This document shows, in pieces, positions 1 to 8,988 of a stretch of DNA of 59,609 nt. The position numbers were made by a program, and so were the translations under genes. The stretch comes from Streptomyces mexicanus (lineage in GTDB: Bacteria > Actinomycetota > Actinomycetes > Streptomycetales > Streptomycetaceae): contig NZ_LR732544.1 in the NCBI RefSeq assembly GCF_902506575.1, positions 5,657,002 through 5,716,610 of the forward strand, in the 5' to 3' direction. A model generated the notes under the pieces. The model was not told the DNA's origin. It did not search any database and saw only the letters and a list, made by a program, of their open reading frames with translations. Every line of letters starts with the position of its first letter. Position 1 is the first letter of the stretch.

Positions 1-238
1 GCTTCGGCGTGCCCGCGGCGGGGGCGGGGCGCGCGGGCGTGCGACGCGGTGCGCGGGCCCGCGGGGCGCCCCTCGCCGTGGCGCTGCGTACCGGCCCGAT
101 CACGCCGGTGGCATCATGGCCGGGTGCCTCGAAACGGTTCAACCTCTTGACGGGAGCCAACCCGAACGGCTCATCTTAGAGTTCACTTGTTGGATAGACG
201 GGGCCTCACCGGAGCGGCCCCGCGCTCAGGAGGTCGTC
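1..238. other. Left-edge region with no assignable gene
   Basis: The first 115 bases are extremely GC rich and show no convincing gene end on either strand. From about 120 onward the composition drops. A TTGACG hexamer lies at 147-152, about 90 bases before the regulator start. This could be a -35 element, but no good -10 sits at the right spacing, so I do not call a promoter. The stretch probably carries the leader of the ROK regulator. Confidence 0.4.
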
Positions 239-1450
239 GTGGAGACTCCAGGGTCGCAGTCGTCGCTGCACCGAGCCAACCTGGAGCGGGTCGTACGTGC
301 CGTGCGTCTTGCCGGATCCCTCACCCAGGCGGAGATCGCGCGGACCACCGGTCTGTCCGCGGCCACCGTCTCCAACATCGTGCGGGAGTTGAAAGACGGC
401 GGAACGGTGCAGGTCACGCCCACCTCGGCGGGCGGCCGCCGGGCCCGGAGCGTGTCCCTGAGCGGGGACGCCGGGATCGTGATCGGCGTCGACTTCGGGC
501 ACGCCCATTTGCGGGTCGCGATCGGGAACCTGGCCCACCAGGTCCTGGCCGAGGAGTCCGAGCCGCTGGACGTGGACGCCTCCTGGAGCCAGGGCTTCGA
601 CCGGGCCGAGGAGCTGGTCAACCGCCTGGTCGCGGCCACCGGGGTGGACCACTCCAAGATCGCCGGCGTCGGCCTCGGTGTGCCCGGCCCCATCGACGTG
701 GAGTCCGGCACCCTGGGCTCCACCGCCATCCTGCCGGGCTGGGGCGGCATCAAGCCCGCCGAGGAGCTGCGCGGGCGCCTGGGCGTGCCCGTGCACGTGG
801 ACAACGACGCCAACCTCGGCGCCCTGGGCGAGCTGGTCTGGGGCAGCGGGCGGGGCGTGCGCGACCTGGCGTACATCAAGATCGCCAGCGGTGTCGGTGC
901 CGGACTGGTGATCAACGGCAAGATCTACCGCGGCCCCGGCGGCACCGCGGGCGAGATCGGGCACATCACCCTCGACGAGGCCGGTCCCGTGTGCCGCTGC
1001 GGCACCCGCGGCTGCCTGGAGCCCTTCACCGCCGCGCCGTTCGTGCTGCCGCTGCTGCAGCCCAGCCACGGCGCCGACCTGACCATGGAGGGCGTCGTCC
1101 GCCTCGCCCGCGACGGTGACCCGGGCTGCCGCCGGGTGATCGCCGACGTCGGCCGCCACATCGGCAGCGGCGTCGCCAACCTGTGCAACCTGCTCAACCC
1201 CAGCCGGGTGGTGCTCGGCGGCGATCTGGCGGAGGCGGGCGAGTTGGTGCTCGGCCCGATCCGGGAGTCCGTCGGCCGCTACGCCATCCCCAGCGCCGCC
1301 CGCCAACTGACCATTCTTCCCGGGGCACTTGGGGGCCGCGCGGAGGTGCTCGGGGCGCTCGCGCTCGCGCTGAGCGAGATGGGGGATTCGACGCTTTTGG
1401 ACTCGGCCGCGGCGGGCAGCCCGCACTCGGCGGCACCTGCCTTCACTTAG
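239..1450 (+). CDS. rok7B7: ROK-family transcriptional regulator (Rok7B7-like), xylose operon regulator
   Basis: This 403-aa protein combines a DNA-binding winged helix (about residues 12-70, with QAEIARTTGLSAATVSNI as helix-turn-helix) and a ROK sugar-kinase-like domain. The kinase domain shows GVDFG at 83-87, the sugar-site DNDAN at 188-192, and the ROK zinc motif with H242, C252, C254 and C259. I chose GTG 239 because AGGAGG lies just upstream; an in-frame ATG at 116 would add 41 low-complexity residues. It sits directly upstream of xylFGH on the same strand. In S. coelicolor the protein at this position (Rok7B7) controls xylose transport and affects carbon catabolite repression and antibiotic production. 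The same role here is inferred from synteny and the fold. Intact kinase-like motifs suggest it binds a sugar or sugar phosphate as effector. Confidence 0.88.
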   Translation: METPGSQSSLHRANLERVVRAVRLAGSLTQAEIARTTGLSAATVSNIVRELKDGGTVQVTPTSAGGRRARSVSLSGDAGIVIGVDFGHAHLRVAIGNLAHQVLAEESEPLDVDASWSQGFDRAEELVNRLVAATGVDHSKIAGVGLGVPGPIDVESGTLGSTAILPGWGGIKPAEELRGRLGVPVHVDNDANLGALGELVWGSGRGVRDLAYIKIASGVGAGLVINGKIYRGPGGTAGEIGHITLDEAGPVCRCGTRGCLEPFTAAPFVLPLLQPSHGADLTMEGVVRLARDGDPGCRRVIADVGRHIGSGVANLCNLLNPSRVVLGGDLAEAGELVLGPIRESVGRYAIPSAARQLTILPGALGGRAEVLGALALALSEMGDSTLLDSAAAGSPHSAAPAFT

Positions 1451-1452
1451 AG

Positions 1453-1474
1453 AACGGATGGCACCGTTGCCATC
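1453..1474. promoter_or_regulatory. Nested inverted repeats upstream of xylF (candidate regulator operator)
   Basis: Two overlapping inverted repeats start three bases after the regulator stop codon. One is AACGG-N6-CCGTT (1453-1468) and the other is GATGGCA-N4-TGCCATC (1457-1474). They lie about 100 bases upstream of the xylF start, in a locally AT-richer stretch. The position suits an operator for the ROK regulator or another carbon-control protein. Binding is inferred, not shown. The element could also be a small hairpin ending rok transcription. Confidence 0.45.
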
Positions 1475-1572
1475 TCGTTAAGGATTTACTTCTTGACGTC
1501 GCACGTGTGGCCGAGTTGACTTCCAGCCACCTCGGCCGCAACGACGCGGCCTCGTCAGGGAGGTTTGAGGAA

Positions 1573-2694
1573 GTGAACACGCGTATGCGTCGTGCGGCCT
1601 TCGCTGTTGCCGCTGCTGCCATGGCCGTCTCGCTCGCCGCCTGTGGCAGTGCCAAGGAGTCCAAGGACAGCAACGACTCCGCCTCGTCGTCCTCGTCCAC
1701 CAAGAAGGGCGACGACATCAAGATCGGTCTGCTGCTGCCGGAGAACCAGACCGCGCGGTACGAGAAGTTCGACCGCCCGCAGATCGAGAAGAAGGTCGCG
1801 GAGCTGACGAACAACAAGGGCAAGGTCGTCTACGCCAACGCCAAGCAGGACGCCAGCCTGCAGAACCAGCAGGTCGAGACGATGATCACCAACAAGGTGG
1901 ACGTCCTCATCGTCGACGCCGTGGACTCCAAGGCCATCCGGAACTCCATCCAGAAGGCGAAGGACGCCGGCATCAAGGTCGTCGCCTACGACCGCCTGGC
2001 CGAGGGCCCGATCGACGCGTACACCTCGTTCGACAACGTGACCGTCGGCAAGACCCAGGGCGAGGCGCTGCTCAAGGCGCTCGGCTCGAAGGCCAAGTCC
2101 GGCAAGATCGTCATGATGAACGGTTCGGCCACCGACCCCAACGCCGCGCAGTTCAAGCAGGGCGCCCACTCCGTGCTCGACGGCAAGGTGAACATCGGCA
2201 AGGAGTACGACACCAAGGAGTGGAAGCCGGAGAACGCCAACTCCAACATGGAGGGCGCCATCTCCGCGCTGGGCAAGAAGAACATCGTCGGCGTCTACTC
2301 CGCCAACGACGGCATGGCCGGCGGCATCATCACCGCCCTGAAGGCGGCGGGCCTTTCCAACATCCCGGTCACCGGCCAGGACGCGGAACTGGCGGGCGTG
2401 CAGCGCATCGTCACGGGCGAGCAGTACATGAGCGTCTACAAGTCCTACCCGCAGGAGGCGAGCGTCGCCGCGGAGATGGCCGTGGACCTCGCGCAGGGCA
2501 AGTCCCTGGACTCGGTGGCCAAGGACAAGACCGACAGCGCCACCACCAAGGGCATCCCGTCCGTCATCGTCCCGGTCGTGGCGCTGACCAAGGACAACAT
2601 CAAGGACACGGTCATCAAGGACGGCATCTACACCGTCGCCGACATCTGCACCGGCCAGTACAAGGCCGCCTGCGACAAGATCGGCCTGAAGTAA
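1573..2694 (+). CDS. xylF: D-xylose ABC transporter, substrate-binding lipoprotein
   Basis: A 373-aa periplasmic-binding-protein-like lipoprotein. The signal peptide ends in the lipobox LAAC with Cys24, followed by a Ser/Lys/Asp-rich tether of about 22 residues. The mature domain starts near KIGLLLPENQTARYEKFD and has the type I sugar-binding fold of the XylF/ChvE group (YDRL near residue 137, Asp-rich binding loops). GTG 1573 is preceded by GGGAGG nine bases upstream; ATG 1585 is a less well placed alternative. It is first in an operon with a single-cassette ATPase and a permease. The xylose assignment rests on family resemblance and on synteny with the Streptomyces xylFGH locus next to rok7B7. 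Another pentose or galactose-like sugar cannot be excluded from sequence alone. Confidence 0.87.
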   Translation: MNTRMRRAAFAVAAAAMAVSLAACGSAKESKDSNDSASSSSSTKKGDDIKIGLLLPENQTARYEKFDRPQIEKKVAELTNNKGKVVYANAKQDASLQNQQVETMITNKVDVLIVDAVDSKAIRNSIQKAKDAGIKVVAYDRLAEGPIDAYTSFDNVTVGKTQGEALLKALGSKAKSGKIVMMNGSATDPNAAQFKQGAHSVLDGKVNIGKEYDTKEWKPENANSNMEGAISALGKKNIVGVYSANDGMAGGIITALKAAGLSNIPVTGQDAELAGVQRIVTGEQYMSVYKSYPQEASVAAEMAVDLAQGKSLDSVAKDKTDSATTKGIPSVIVPVVALTKDNIKDTVIKDGIYTVADICTGQYKAACDKIGLK

Positions 2695-2726
2695 CCGGCC
2701 CGCAGCAGGCACATCGCGCGCCCCGA

Positions 2727-2830
2727 GGCCGGCGGGAGGAAGTCCGAGGACTCCCCGCCGGGCCGAGGGCGCCCCAGGCTCCGCCGGCGCCCCGCGTCAC
2801 CAGACAGCCCCGCAAGCTCGCCTGCGGGGC
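2727..2830 (+). terminator. Two hairpins between xylF and xylG (attenuator-like)
   Basis: The 209-base gap after xylF holds an imperfect GC-rich hairpin around 2727-2763 (GGCCGGCGGG pairing with CCCCGCCGGGCC, inner AGTCC/GGACT). A perfect 8-bp stem follows at 2807-2814 and 2823-2830 (GCCCCGCA/TGCGGGGC, 8-base loop). Such structures after a binding-protein gene commonly cause partial termination or mRNA stabilisation, giving more binding protein than ATPase and permease. That effect is inferred here. Confidence 0.55.
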
Positions 2831-2903
2831 GCCGGACGGAACATCCCCCACCAAACTTCTGCACAACCTCCCGCCGGGACAGGCGGCGAAGGAGATGGTT
2901 CAC

Positions 2904-3686
2904 GTGTCCGCTACGCCCGTGCTGGCGTTGCGCGGGGTCTCCAAGCGGTTCGGTGCCGTCCAGGCGCTCACCGACGTAGAGCTTGAGGTCCACGCCGGTG
3001 AGGTGGTCGCCCTGGTGGGCGACAACGGCGCCGGAAAGTCCACGCTGGTCAAGACGATCGCCGGCGTGCACCCCATCGATGAGGGCGTCATCGAATGGGA
3101 AGGAAAGGCCGTCCAGGTCGGCAAGCCGCAGGACGCCCAGAACCTGGGCATCGCGACGGTCTACCAGGACCTCGCGCTGTGCGACAACATCGACGTCGTC
3201 GGCAACCTCTTCCTCGGCCGGGAGATCCGCCGGCGCGGGGTGCTCGACGAGGTGGAGATGGAGCGCCGCTCGCGCGAGCTGCTCGACCAGCTCTCCATCC
3301 GCATCCCCAGCGTCCGCATCCCGATCGCCTCCCTCTCCGGCGGTCAGCGCCAGGTCGTGGCCATCGCCCGGTCCATGCTGGGCGAGCCCAAGCTGGTGAT
3401 CCTCGACGAGCCCACCGCGGCCCTCGGCGTCGAGCAGACCGCGCAGGTCCTGGACCTGGTGGAGCGGCTGCGCGAGCGCGGTCACGCCGTGATCCTCATC
3501 AGCCACAACATGGCCGACGTCAAGGCCGTGGCGGACAAGGTCGCCGTCCTGCGCCTGGGCCGCAACAACGGCGTCTTCGAGGTCAAGTCGACCTCGCAGG
3601 AAGAGATCATCTCCGCCATCACCGGCGCCACGGACAACGCCGTGACCCGTCGTGCGGCGCGCAGCAATGGGGAGATCAAGAAGTGA
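2904..3686 (+). CDS. xylG: Sugar ABC transporter ATP-binding protein (XylG-type, single cassette)
   Basis: A 260-aa ABC ATPase powering xylose uptake at the inner face of the membrane. Walker A is GDNGAGKST at 39-47, the signature LSGGQ is at 144-148, and Walker B LVILDE is at 164-169, followed by the switch-histidine region ILISHN. It carries one nucleotide-binding cassette, whereas E. coli XylG has two (about 510 aa); single-cassette versions are usual in actinobacteria. I prefer GTG 2904, with AAGGAG about nine bases upstream. The in-frame ATG at 2895 directly abuts that ribosome site and is unlikely. The stop overlaps the start of xylH (GTGA), so the two are translationally coupled. Confidence 0.88.
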   Translation: MSATPVLALRGVSKRFGAVQALTDVELEVHAGEVVALVGDNGAGKSTLVKTIAGVHPIDEGVIEWEGKAVQVGKPQDAQNLGIATVYQDLALCDNIDVVGNLFLGREIRRRGVLDEVEMERRSRELLDQLSIRIPSVRIPIASLSGGQRQVVAIARSMLGEPKLVILDEPTAALGVEQTAQVLDLVERLRERGHAVILISHNMADVKAVADKVAVLRLGRNNGVFEVKSTSQEEIISAITGATDNAVTRRAARSNGEIKK

Positions 3687-4975
3687 GCATCGACAAGACC
3701 TCCACGCCCCCCAAGGACGGCGCGGTGGAGAACACCGAGGCGGCGGCCGGCGCGGCCACCGCCGTCGACCCCCGCCTGCTGGTGCGCGAGCAGGGCTTCG
3801 CGGGCTACGTCACCGAGTTCAAGCGGAAGATGAAGGCCGGCGACCTGGGCTCCCTGCCCGTCGTCATCGGCCTGGTGATCATCTGGATCATCTTCCAGAG
3901 CCTGAACTCCAACTTCCTCACCGCGGGCAACCTCTCCGACATCTCCGTCGCCATGGTCGGCACGGGCATGATCGCCGTCGGTATCGTGTTCGTCCTGCTG
4001 CTCGGCGAGATCGACCTGTCGGTCGGCTCCGTCTCCGGCGTCGCGGGCGCCGCCTTCGCGGTGCTGAACGTCACCCACGGCATGAACGAGGTGCTGGCCT
4101 TCGTGCTGGCCATCCTCACCGGCACGGTCGCCGGAGCCATCCACGGCTTCTTCTTCGCGAAGATCGGTGTGCCGGCGTTCGCCGTCACCCTGGCCGGCCT
4201 GCTGTTCTGGAACGGCTTCATGCTCAAGATCCTGGGCGACAACGGCACGATCAACCTCAACGCCGACGGCCTGGTCGCCAACCTGACCGGCTACTACTTC
4301 TCCGACGTGGCCGCCGCCTACGGCCTGGCCCTCGCGGTGACGGTGCTGTACTTCCTGAGCGCGTTTTTCGGCAACAAGCGCCGCGAGGCCGCCGGGGTGC
4401 CGTCCAAGCCGCTGAGCGACACCGTCCTGCGCACCGTGCTGCTGGCCGTGGTCTCCTTCGCCGCGGCGTTCATCTTCAACCAGTACAAGGGCCTGCCGCT
4501 GGCCGTGCTGATCTTCGTGGCGATCCTGTTCGTCACCGACTTCGTGCTGCGCCGCACCTCCTACGGCCGCAAGGTCTTCGCGCTCGGCGGCAGCGTCGAG
4601 GCCTCCCGCCGCGCCGGTATCAACGTCGCGGCGGTGCGGATCTCGGTGTTCGCGATCTCCGGCACCTTCGCGGCCATCGGCGGCCTGTTCATCGCCTCCA
4701 AGATCGTCGCCGCCAACCAGGGCGCCGGCGGCGGTGACCTGCTGATGAACGCGATCGCGGCGGCCGTGATCGGCGGCACGTCCCTCTTCGGCGGCCGCGG
4801 CCGCACCTGGAACGCGCTGCTCGGCGTCCTCGTGATCGTCTCGATCCAGTACGGCCTCGCCCTGGAGGGCATCGCCTCCCCGGTCCAGTACATGATCACC
4901 GGTGGCGTCCTGCTGGCGACCGTCGTCATCGACGCCGTCACCCGCAAGACCCAGAAGACGGCCGGCCGCGCCTGA
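3683..4975 (+). CDS. xylH: Sugar ABC transporter permease (XylH-type)
   Basis: A 430-aa membrane permease of the ribose/xylose (BPD_transp_2) family with about ten or more hydrophobic segments. The first is near residue 50 (LPVVIGLVIIWIIF). It contains the family loop GEIDLSVGS near residues 110-118 and a C-terminal GGTSLFGGRGR stretch. GTG 3683 overlaps the xylG stop by four bases. The N-terminal 45 residues are hydrophilic and Ala/Glu/Lys rich and probably cytoplasmic. With XylF and XylG it forms a full importer. A strong hairpin 38 bases after the stop closes the operon. Confidence 0.88.
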   Translation: MSIDKTSTPPKDGAVENTEAAAGAATAVDPRLLVREQGFAGYVTEFKRKMKAGDLGSLPVVIGLVIIWIIFQSLNSNFLTAGNLSDISVAMVGTGMIAVGIVFVLLLGEIDLSVGSVSGVAGAAFAVLNVTHGMNEVLAFVLAILTGTVAGAIHGFFFAKIGVPAFAVTLAGLLFWNGFMLKILGDNGTINLNADGLVANLTGYYFSDVAAAYGLALAVTVLYFLSAFFGNKRREAAGVPSKPLSDTVLRTVLLAVVSFAAAFIFNQYKGLPLAVLIFVAILFVTDFVLRRTSYGRKVFALGGSVEASRRAGINVAAVRISVFAISGTFAAIGGLFIASKIVAANQGAGGGDLLMNAIAAAVIGGTSLFGGRGRTWNALLGVLVIVSIQYGLALEGIASPVQYMITGGVLLATVVIDAVTRKTQKTAGRA

Positions 4976-5013
4976 CCGCGGCCGACCCCCGGGGCTTGTC
5001 ACGCCCCGGAGCC

Positions 5014-5045
5014 TGTGCCCGGCACCGTGTGCGGTGCCGGGCACA
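5014..5045 (+). terminator. Intrinsic terminator after xylFGH
   Basis: A perfect 14-bp inverted repeat (arms 5014-5027 and 5032-5045) has a four-base TGTG loop. It begins 38 bases after the xylH stop and separates the xylose operon from dxs. No U-tract follows, as is usual for Streptomyces terminators. Confidence 0.75.
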
Positions 5046-5187
5046 CGCGCGTCCCGTGCGGGTCACGGACGGGTACGGCCGTACGTGTGACCCGCGACCC
5101 CCCGCCCGGACACCGGGCGCTCGGGCGGAACATTAGACTCGTCGAGCCCGCTGAAAGCTCGATCAGCTCTACTGCAAGGAGGCACGG

Positions 5188-7152
5188 GTGCCGCTGCTGA
5201 CCCGCATCACGGGACCGCGCGATCTGGACCGGCTCAGCCTGGAGGAGCTGGATCAGCTGGCAGAGGAGATCCGGACCTTTCTCGTCGACGCCGTCTCCAA
5301 GACCGGCGGCCACCTCGGCCCCAACCTCGGTGTGGTCGAGCTGACCATCGCCCTGCACCGGGTGTTCCACTCGCCGAAGGACAAGGTGCTGTGGGACACC
5401 GGCCACCAGTCCTACGTGCACAAGCTGCTCACCGGCCGGCAGGACTTCTCGAAGCTGAAGATGAAGGGCGGCCTGTCCGGCTACCCCTCCCAGGCCGAGT
5501 CCGAGCACGACGTGATCGAGAACAGCCACGCCTCCACCGTGCTCGGCTGGGCCGACGGCATCGCCAAGGCCAACCAGATCCTCCAGCGCGACAGCCACGT
5601 CGCCGCGGTCATCGGCGACGGCGCCCTGACCGGCGGCATGGCCTGGGAGGCGCTGAACAACATCGCCGACGCCAAGGACCGCCCGCTCGTCATCGTCGTC
5701 AACGACAACGAGCGCTCCTACGCGCCCACCATCGGCGGCCTGGCCAACCACCTGGCCACCTTGCGCACCACCGACGGCTACGAGCGTTTCCTCGCCCGCA
5801 CCCGCGAGGTCCTGGAGCGCACCCCGGTCGTCGGCAGGCCCCTGTACGACACCCTGCACGGCGCCAAGAAGGGGCTGAAGGACTTCATCGCCCCGCAGGG
5901 CATGTTCGAGGACCTGGGCCTGAAGTACCTCGGCCCGATCGACGGCCACGACATCGAGGCCCTGGAGTCCGCGCTCACCCGCGCCAAGCGCTTCGGCGGC
6001 CCCGTCATCGTGCACTGCCTGACCGAGAAGGGCCGCGGCTACCAGCCCGCCCTGCAGGACGAGGCCGACCGCTTCCACGCCGTCGGCAAGATCCACCCCG
6101 ACACGGGCCTGCCGATCGCCACCTCCGGTGCCGACTGGACGAGCGTCTTCGGCGAGGAGATGGTCAAGCTCGGCAAGGAGCGCAAGGACATCGTGGCCAT
6201 CACCGCCGCGATGCTCCAGCCGGTCGGCCTGGAGAAGTTTGCCAAGGCCTTCCCCGACCGGGTGTTCGACGTCGGCATCGCCGAGCAGCACGGCGCCGTC
6301 TCCGCGGCCGGCCTCGCCCACGGCGGGCTGCACCCGGTCTTCGCCGTCTACGCCACCTTCCTCAACCGCGCCTTCGACCAGGTCCTGATGGACGTGGCCC
6401 TGCACAAGTGCGGGGTGACCTTCGTCCTGGACCGGGCCGGCATCACCGGCACCGACGGCGCCTCCCACAACGGCATGTGGGACATGTCCATCCTCCAGGT
6501 CGTCCCCGGCCTGCGCCTGGCCGCTCCGCGCGACGCCGACCAGGTCCGCGCCCAGCTGCGCGAGGCCGTCGAGGTCGACGACGCGCCGACCGTCGTGCGC
6601 TTCTCCAAGGGCGCGGTCGGCCCCGCCGTGCCCGCCGTGGGCCGGGTCGGCGCCATGGACGTGCTGCGCGAGCCGGGCACCGACACCCCGGACGTGCTGC
6701 TCGTCTCGGTCGGCGCCCTCGCGCCCATGTGCCTGGAGATCGCCGACCTGCTCGACAAGCAGGGCATCTCCACCACCGTCGTCGACCCGCGCTGGGTCAA
6801 GCCCGTCGACGAGGCCATGGCCCCGCTCGCCGAACGGCACCGCGTGGTCGTCACCGTCGAGGACAACTCGCGTGTCGGCGGCGTCGGCTCCACCATCGCC
6901 CAGGCCCTGCGGGACGCGGGCGTCGACGTCCCGCTGCGCGACTTCGGCATCCCGCCGCGCTTCCTCGACCACGCCTCGCGCGCCGAGGTCATGGCGGAGA
7001 TCGGCCTGACCGCGCCGGACATCGCCCGCCAGGTCACCGGCCTCGTCGCCAAGCTCGACGGCCTGCCGCACGCCCGGCTGCGCCCCGGCGCCCGGGCCGC
7101 CGACGAGGAGACGGCCGACGTCGACCCGGCGGCGCAGCCGGCGCGCGACTGA
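5188..7152 (+). CDS. dxs: 1-deoxy-D-xylulose-5-phosphate synthase
   Basis: A 654-aa thiamine-diphosphate enzyme that condenses pyruvate with glyceraldehyde 3-phosphate to DXP, the first step of the MEP isoprenoid pathway in the cytosol. Diagnostic features are the N-terminal GGHLGPNLGVVELT, the ThDP motif from GDG (143-145) to NDN (172-174), and the transketolase-like block DVGIAEQHGAVSAAGLA. The length fits the family, with a slightly longer C-terminal tail. The start is GTG 5188 with AAGGAGG seven bases before it. The gene lies between two strong terminators and is probably transcribed alone. Streptomyces genomes can carry a second dxs elsewhere, so it may not be the only copy. Confidence 0.95.
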   Translation: MPLLTRITGPRDLDRLSLEELDQLAEEIRTFLVDAVSKTGGHLGPNLGVVELTIALHRVFHSPKDKVLWDTGHQSYVHKLLTGRQDFSKLKMKGGLSGYPSQAESEHDVIENSHASTVLGWADGIAKANQILQRDSHVAAVIGDGALTGGMAWEALNNIADAKDRPLVIVVNDNERSYAPTIGGLANHLATLRTTDGYERFLARTREVLERTPVVGRPLYDTLHGAKKGLKDFIAPQGMFEDLGLKYLGPIDGHDIEALESALTRAKRFGGPVIVHCLTEKGRGYQPALQDEADRFHAVGKIHPDTGLPIATSGADWTSVFGEEMVKLGKERKDIVAITAAMLQPVGLEKFAKAFPDRVFDVGIAEQHGAVSAAGLAHGGLHPVFAVYATFLNRAFDQVLMDVALHKCGVTFVLDRAGITGTDGASHNGMWDMSILQVVPGLRLAAPRDADQVRAQLREAVEVDDAPTVVRFSKGAVGPAVPAVGRVGAMDVLREPGTDTPDVLLVSVGALAPMCLEIADLLDKQGISTTVVDPRWVKPVDEAMAPLAERHRVVVTVEDNSRVGGVGSTIAQALRDAGVDVPLRDFGIPPRFLDHASRAEVMAEIGLTAPDIARQVTGLVAKLDGLPHARLRPGARAADEETADVDPAAQPARD

Positions 7153-7211
7153 CCCCGCCCGGTACCCCGGCGGCCACGGGCACGGCCGCAGCACCCGGAC
7201 GCCGGGCCCGC

Positions 7212-7256
7212 ACGGGCCGGTTCCGCCACCGCCTCCAGGTGGCGGAACCGGCCCGT
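7212..7256 (+). terminator. Intrinsic terminator after dxs
   Basis: Perfect 19-bp inverted repeat with arms 7212-7230 and 7238-7256 and a seven-base loop. It lies 60 bases after the dxs stop and before the permease gene on the same strand. Confidence 0.8.
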
Positions 7257-7349
7257 CTGCGTGAACCTGCCAGTGCCGGGGCATGCGCATCCCCAGCCCT
7301 CTCGATCATGTCGAGCCATGGCGAGGCGACAAGCGTGGGAGGTAGGCCC

Positions 7350-8861
7350 GTGAGCAACACGCTGTTCCGGACGAAGAACGTCGAACAGTCGATCAGAGAC
7401 ACCGAGGAACCCGAACACGCGCTGCGCAAGTCGCTCTCCGCCCTCGACCTGACCGTCTTCGGCGTCGGTGTCATCATCGGCACCGGCATCTTCGTGCTCA
7501 CCGGTACGGCCGCCCGGAACATCGCGGGGCCCGCCGTGGCCCTGTCCTTCGTCGTCGCCGGCGTGGTCTGCGCGCTCGCCGCGCTCTGCTACGCCGAGTT
7601 CGCCTCCGCGGTCCCCGTCGCCGGATCGGCCTACACCTTCTCCTACGCCTCGCTCGGCGAGTTCCCGGCCTGGATCATCGGCTGGGACCTGGTGCTGGAA
7701 CTCGCGCTCGGCACGGCGGTGGTCGCCGTCGGCTGGTCCGGTTACATCCACTCGCTGCTGGACAACGCCGGCTGGCACCTGCCCGCGTACCTCGCCGGCC
7801 GGGACGCCGCCTCCGGGTTCGGCTTCGACATCCTCGCCGCCGCCCTCGTCCTGGCCCTCACCGCCATCCTCGTGGTCGGCATGAAGCTCTCCGCACGCGT
7901 CACCTCGGTGGTCGTCGCGGTGAAGGTGATCGTCGTGCTGATCGTCATCATCGCGGGCGCCTTCTTCGTCAAGGGCAGCAACTACCAGCCGTTCGTCCCG
8001 AAGGCTCAGCCGGTGCCGGCGGGCGGCAACCTCAAGGCGCCGCTCATCCAGCTGATCTTCGGCTGGGCGCCGTCGCACTTCGGCGTCATGGGCATCTTCA
8101 CCGCCGCGTCCGTGGTCTTCTTCGCCTTCATCGGCTTCGACGTGGTCGCCACGGCCGCCGAGGAGACCCGCAACCCGCAGCGCGACGTGCCGCGCGGCAT
8201 CCTCGGCTCCCTCGTCATCTGCACCGCGCTGTACGTGGCGGTGTCGATCGTCGTCACCGGCATGCAGAAGTACAGCGCGCTGTCCGTGGACGCCCCCCTC
8301 GCGGATGCGTTCAAATCCACCGGCCACCCCTGGTTCGCGGGCCTGATCAGCTTCGGCGCGGCCGTCGGCCTGACCACGGTGTGCATGATCCTGCTGCTGG
8401 GCCAGTCCCGGGTGTTCTTCGCGATGAGCCGCGACGGCCTGCTGCCGCGCTTCTTCTCCCACACCCACCCGCGCTTTCGCACCCCCTACCGCCCGACCCT
8501 CCTGCTCGGCGCCGTCATCGCCGTCGTCGCCGGTTTCACCAGCCTGAGCGAGCTGGCCGAGCTGGTGAACATCGGCACCCTGTTCGCCTTCATCGTGGTC
8601 GCTCTCAGCGTGATCATCCTCCGCCGCACCCGTCCCGACCTGGACCGCGCCTTCCGCACCCCGCTGGTGCCCCTGGTGCCGATCCTCTCCGTGCTCGCCT
8701 CCCTGTGGCTCATGCTGAACCTGCCCGCCGAGACCTGGCTGCGCTTCGCCATCTGGATGGCGATCGGCTTCGTCGTCTACTTCCTCTACGGCCGCACCCA
8801 CAGCCGCCTGGCCCACCGCGCACGGGAGACGACGACCGGGGGGCCGACGGGCAGGCCGTGA
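7350..8861 (+). CDS. APC-superfamily amino-acid permease (cationic amino-acid transporter type)
   Basis: A 503-aa polytopic membrane protein with about 12-14 hydrophobic segments. The first helix has the APC signature GVGVIIGTGIFVLTG, and IGFDVVATAAEETRNPQRDVP matches the consensus of the YfnA/CAT branch. It probably imports an amino acid by proton or cation symport, or by exchange; the substrate cannot be read from sequence. The GTG 7350 start follows GGGAGG at seven bases. It is separated from dxs by a terminator and faces the NYN gene convergently, so it is probably monocistronic. Confidence 0.87.
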   Translation: MSNTLFRTKNVEQSIRDTEEPEHALRKSLSALDLTVFGVGVIIGTGIFVLTGTAARNIAGPAVALSFVVAGVVCALAALCYAEFASAVPVAGSAYTFSYASLGEFPAWIIGWDLVLELALGTAVVAVGWSGYIHSLLDNAGWHLPAYLAGRDAASGFGFDILAAALVLALTAILVVGMKLSARVTSVVVAVKVIVVLIVIIAGAFFVKGSNYQPFVPKAQPVPAGGNLKAPLIQLIFGWAPSHFGVMGIFTAASVVFFAFIGFDVVATAAEETRNPQRDVPRGILGSLVICTALYVAVSIVVTGMQKYSALSVDAPLADAFKSTGHPWFAGLISFGAAVGLTTVCMILLLGQSRVFFAMSRDGLLPRFFSHTHPRFRTPYRPTLLLGAVIAVVAGFTSLSELAELVNIGTLFAFIVVALSVIILRRTRPDLDRAFRTPLVPLVPILSVLASLWLMLNLPAETWLRFAIWMAIGFVVYFLYGRTHSRLAHRARETTTGGPTGRP

Positions 8862-8988
8862 CGGCCGGAGGCCGGGGCGGGTGGCAGCGGCCCGCGGCCC
8901 GAGGTCTCCGGCGCGATCCATGACCCGTACTCTCCGGCCCGCGAACCCCCGGGGCGTCCGGCCCGCTGCTTCCGGCCCGCGGCCGGGC

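Noticed and set aside
4999..7290. Minus-strand frame of 763 codons opposite dxs
   Set aside because: Antisense shadow of dxs with no recognisable domain; the plus strand has complete ThDP and transketolase motifs.
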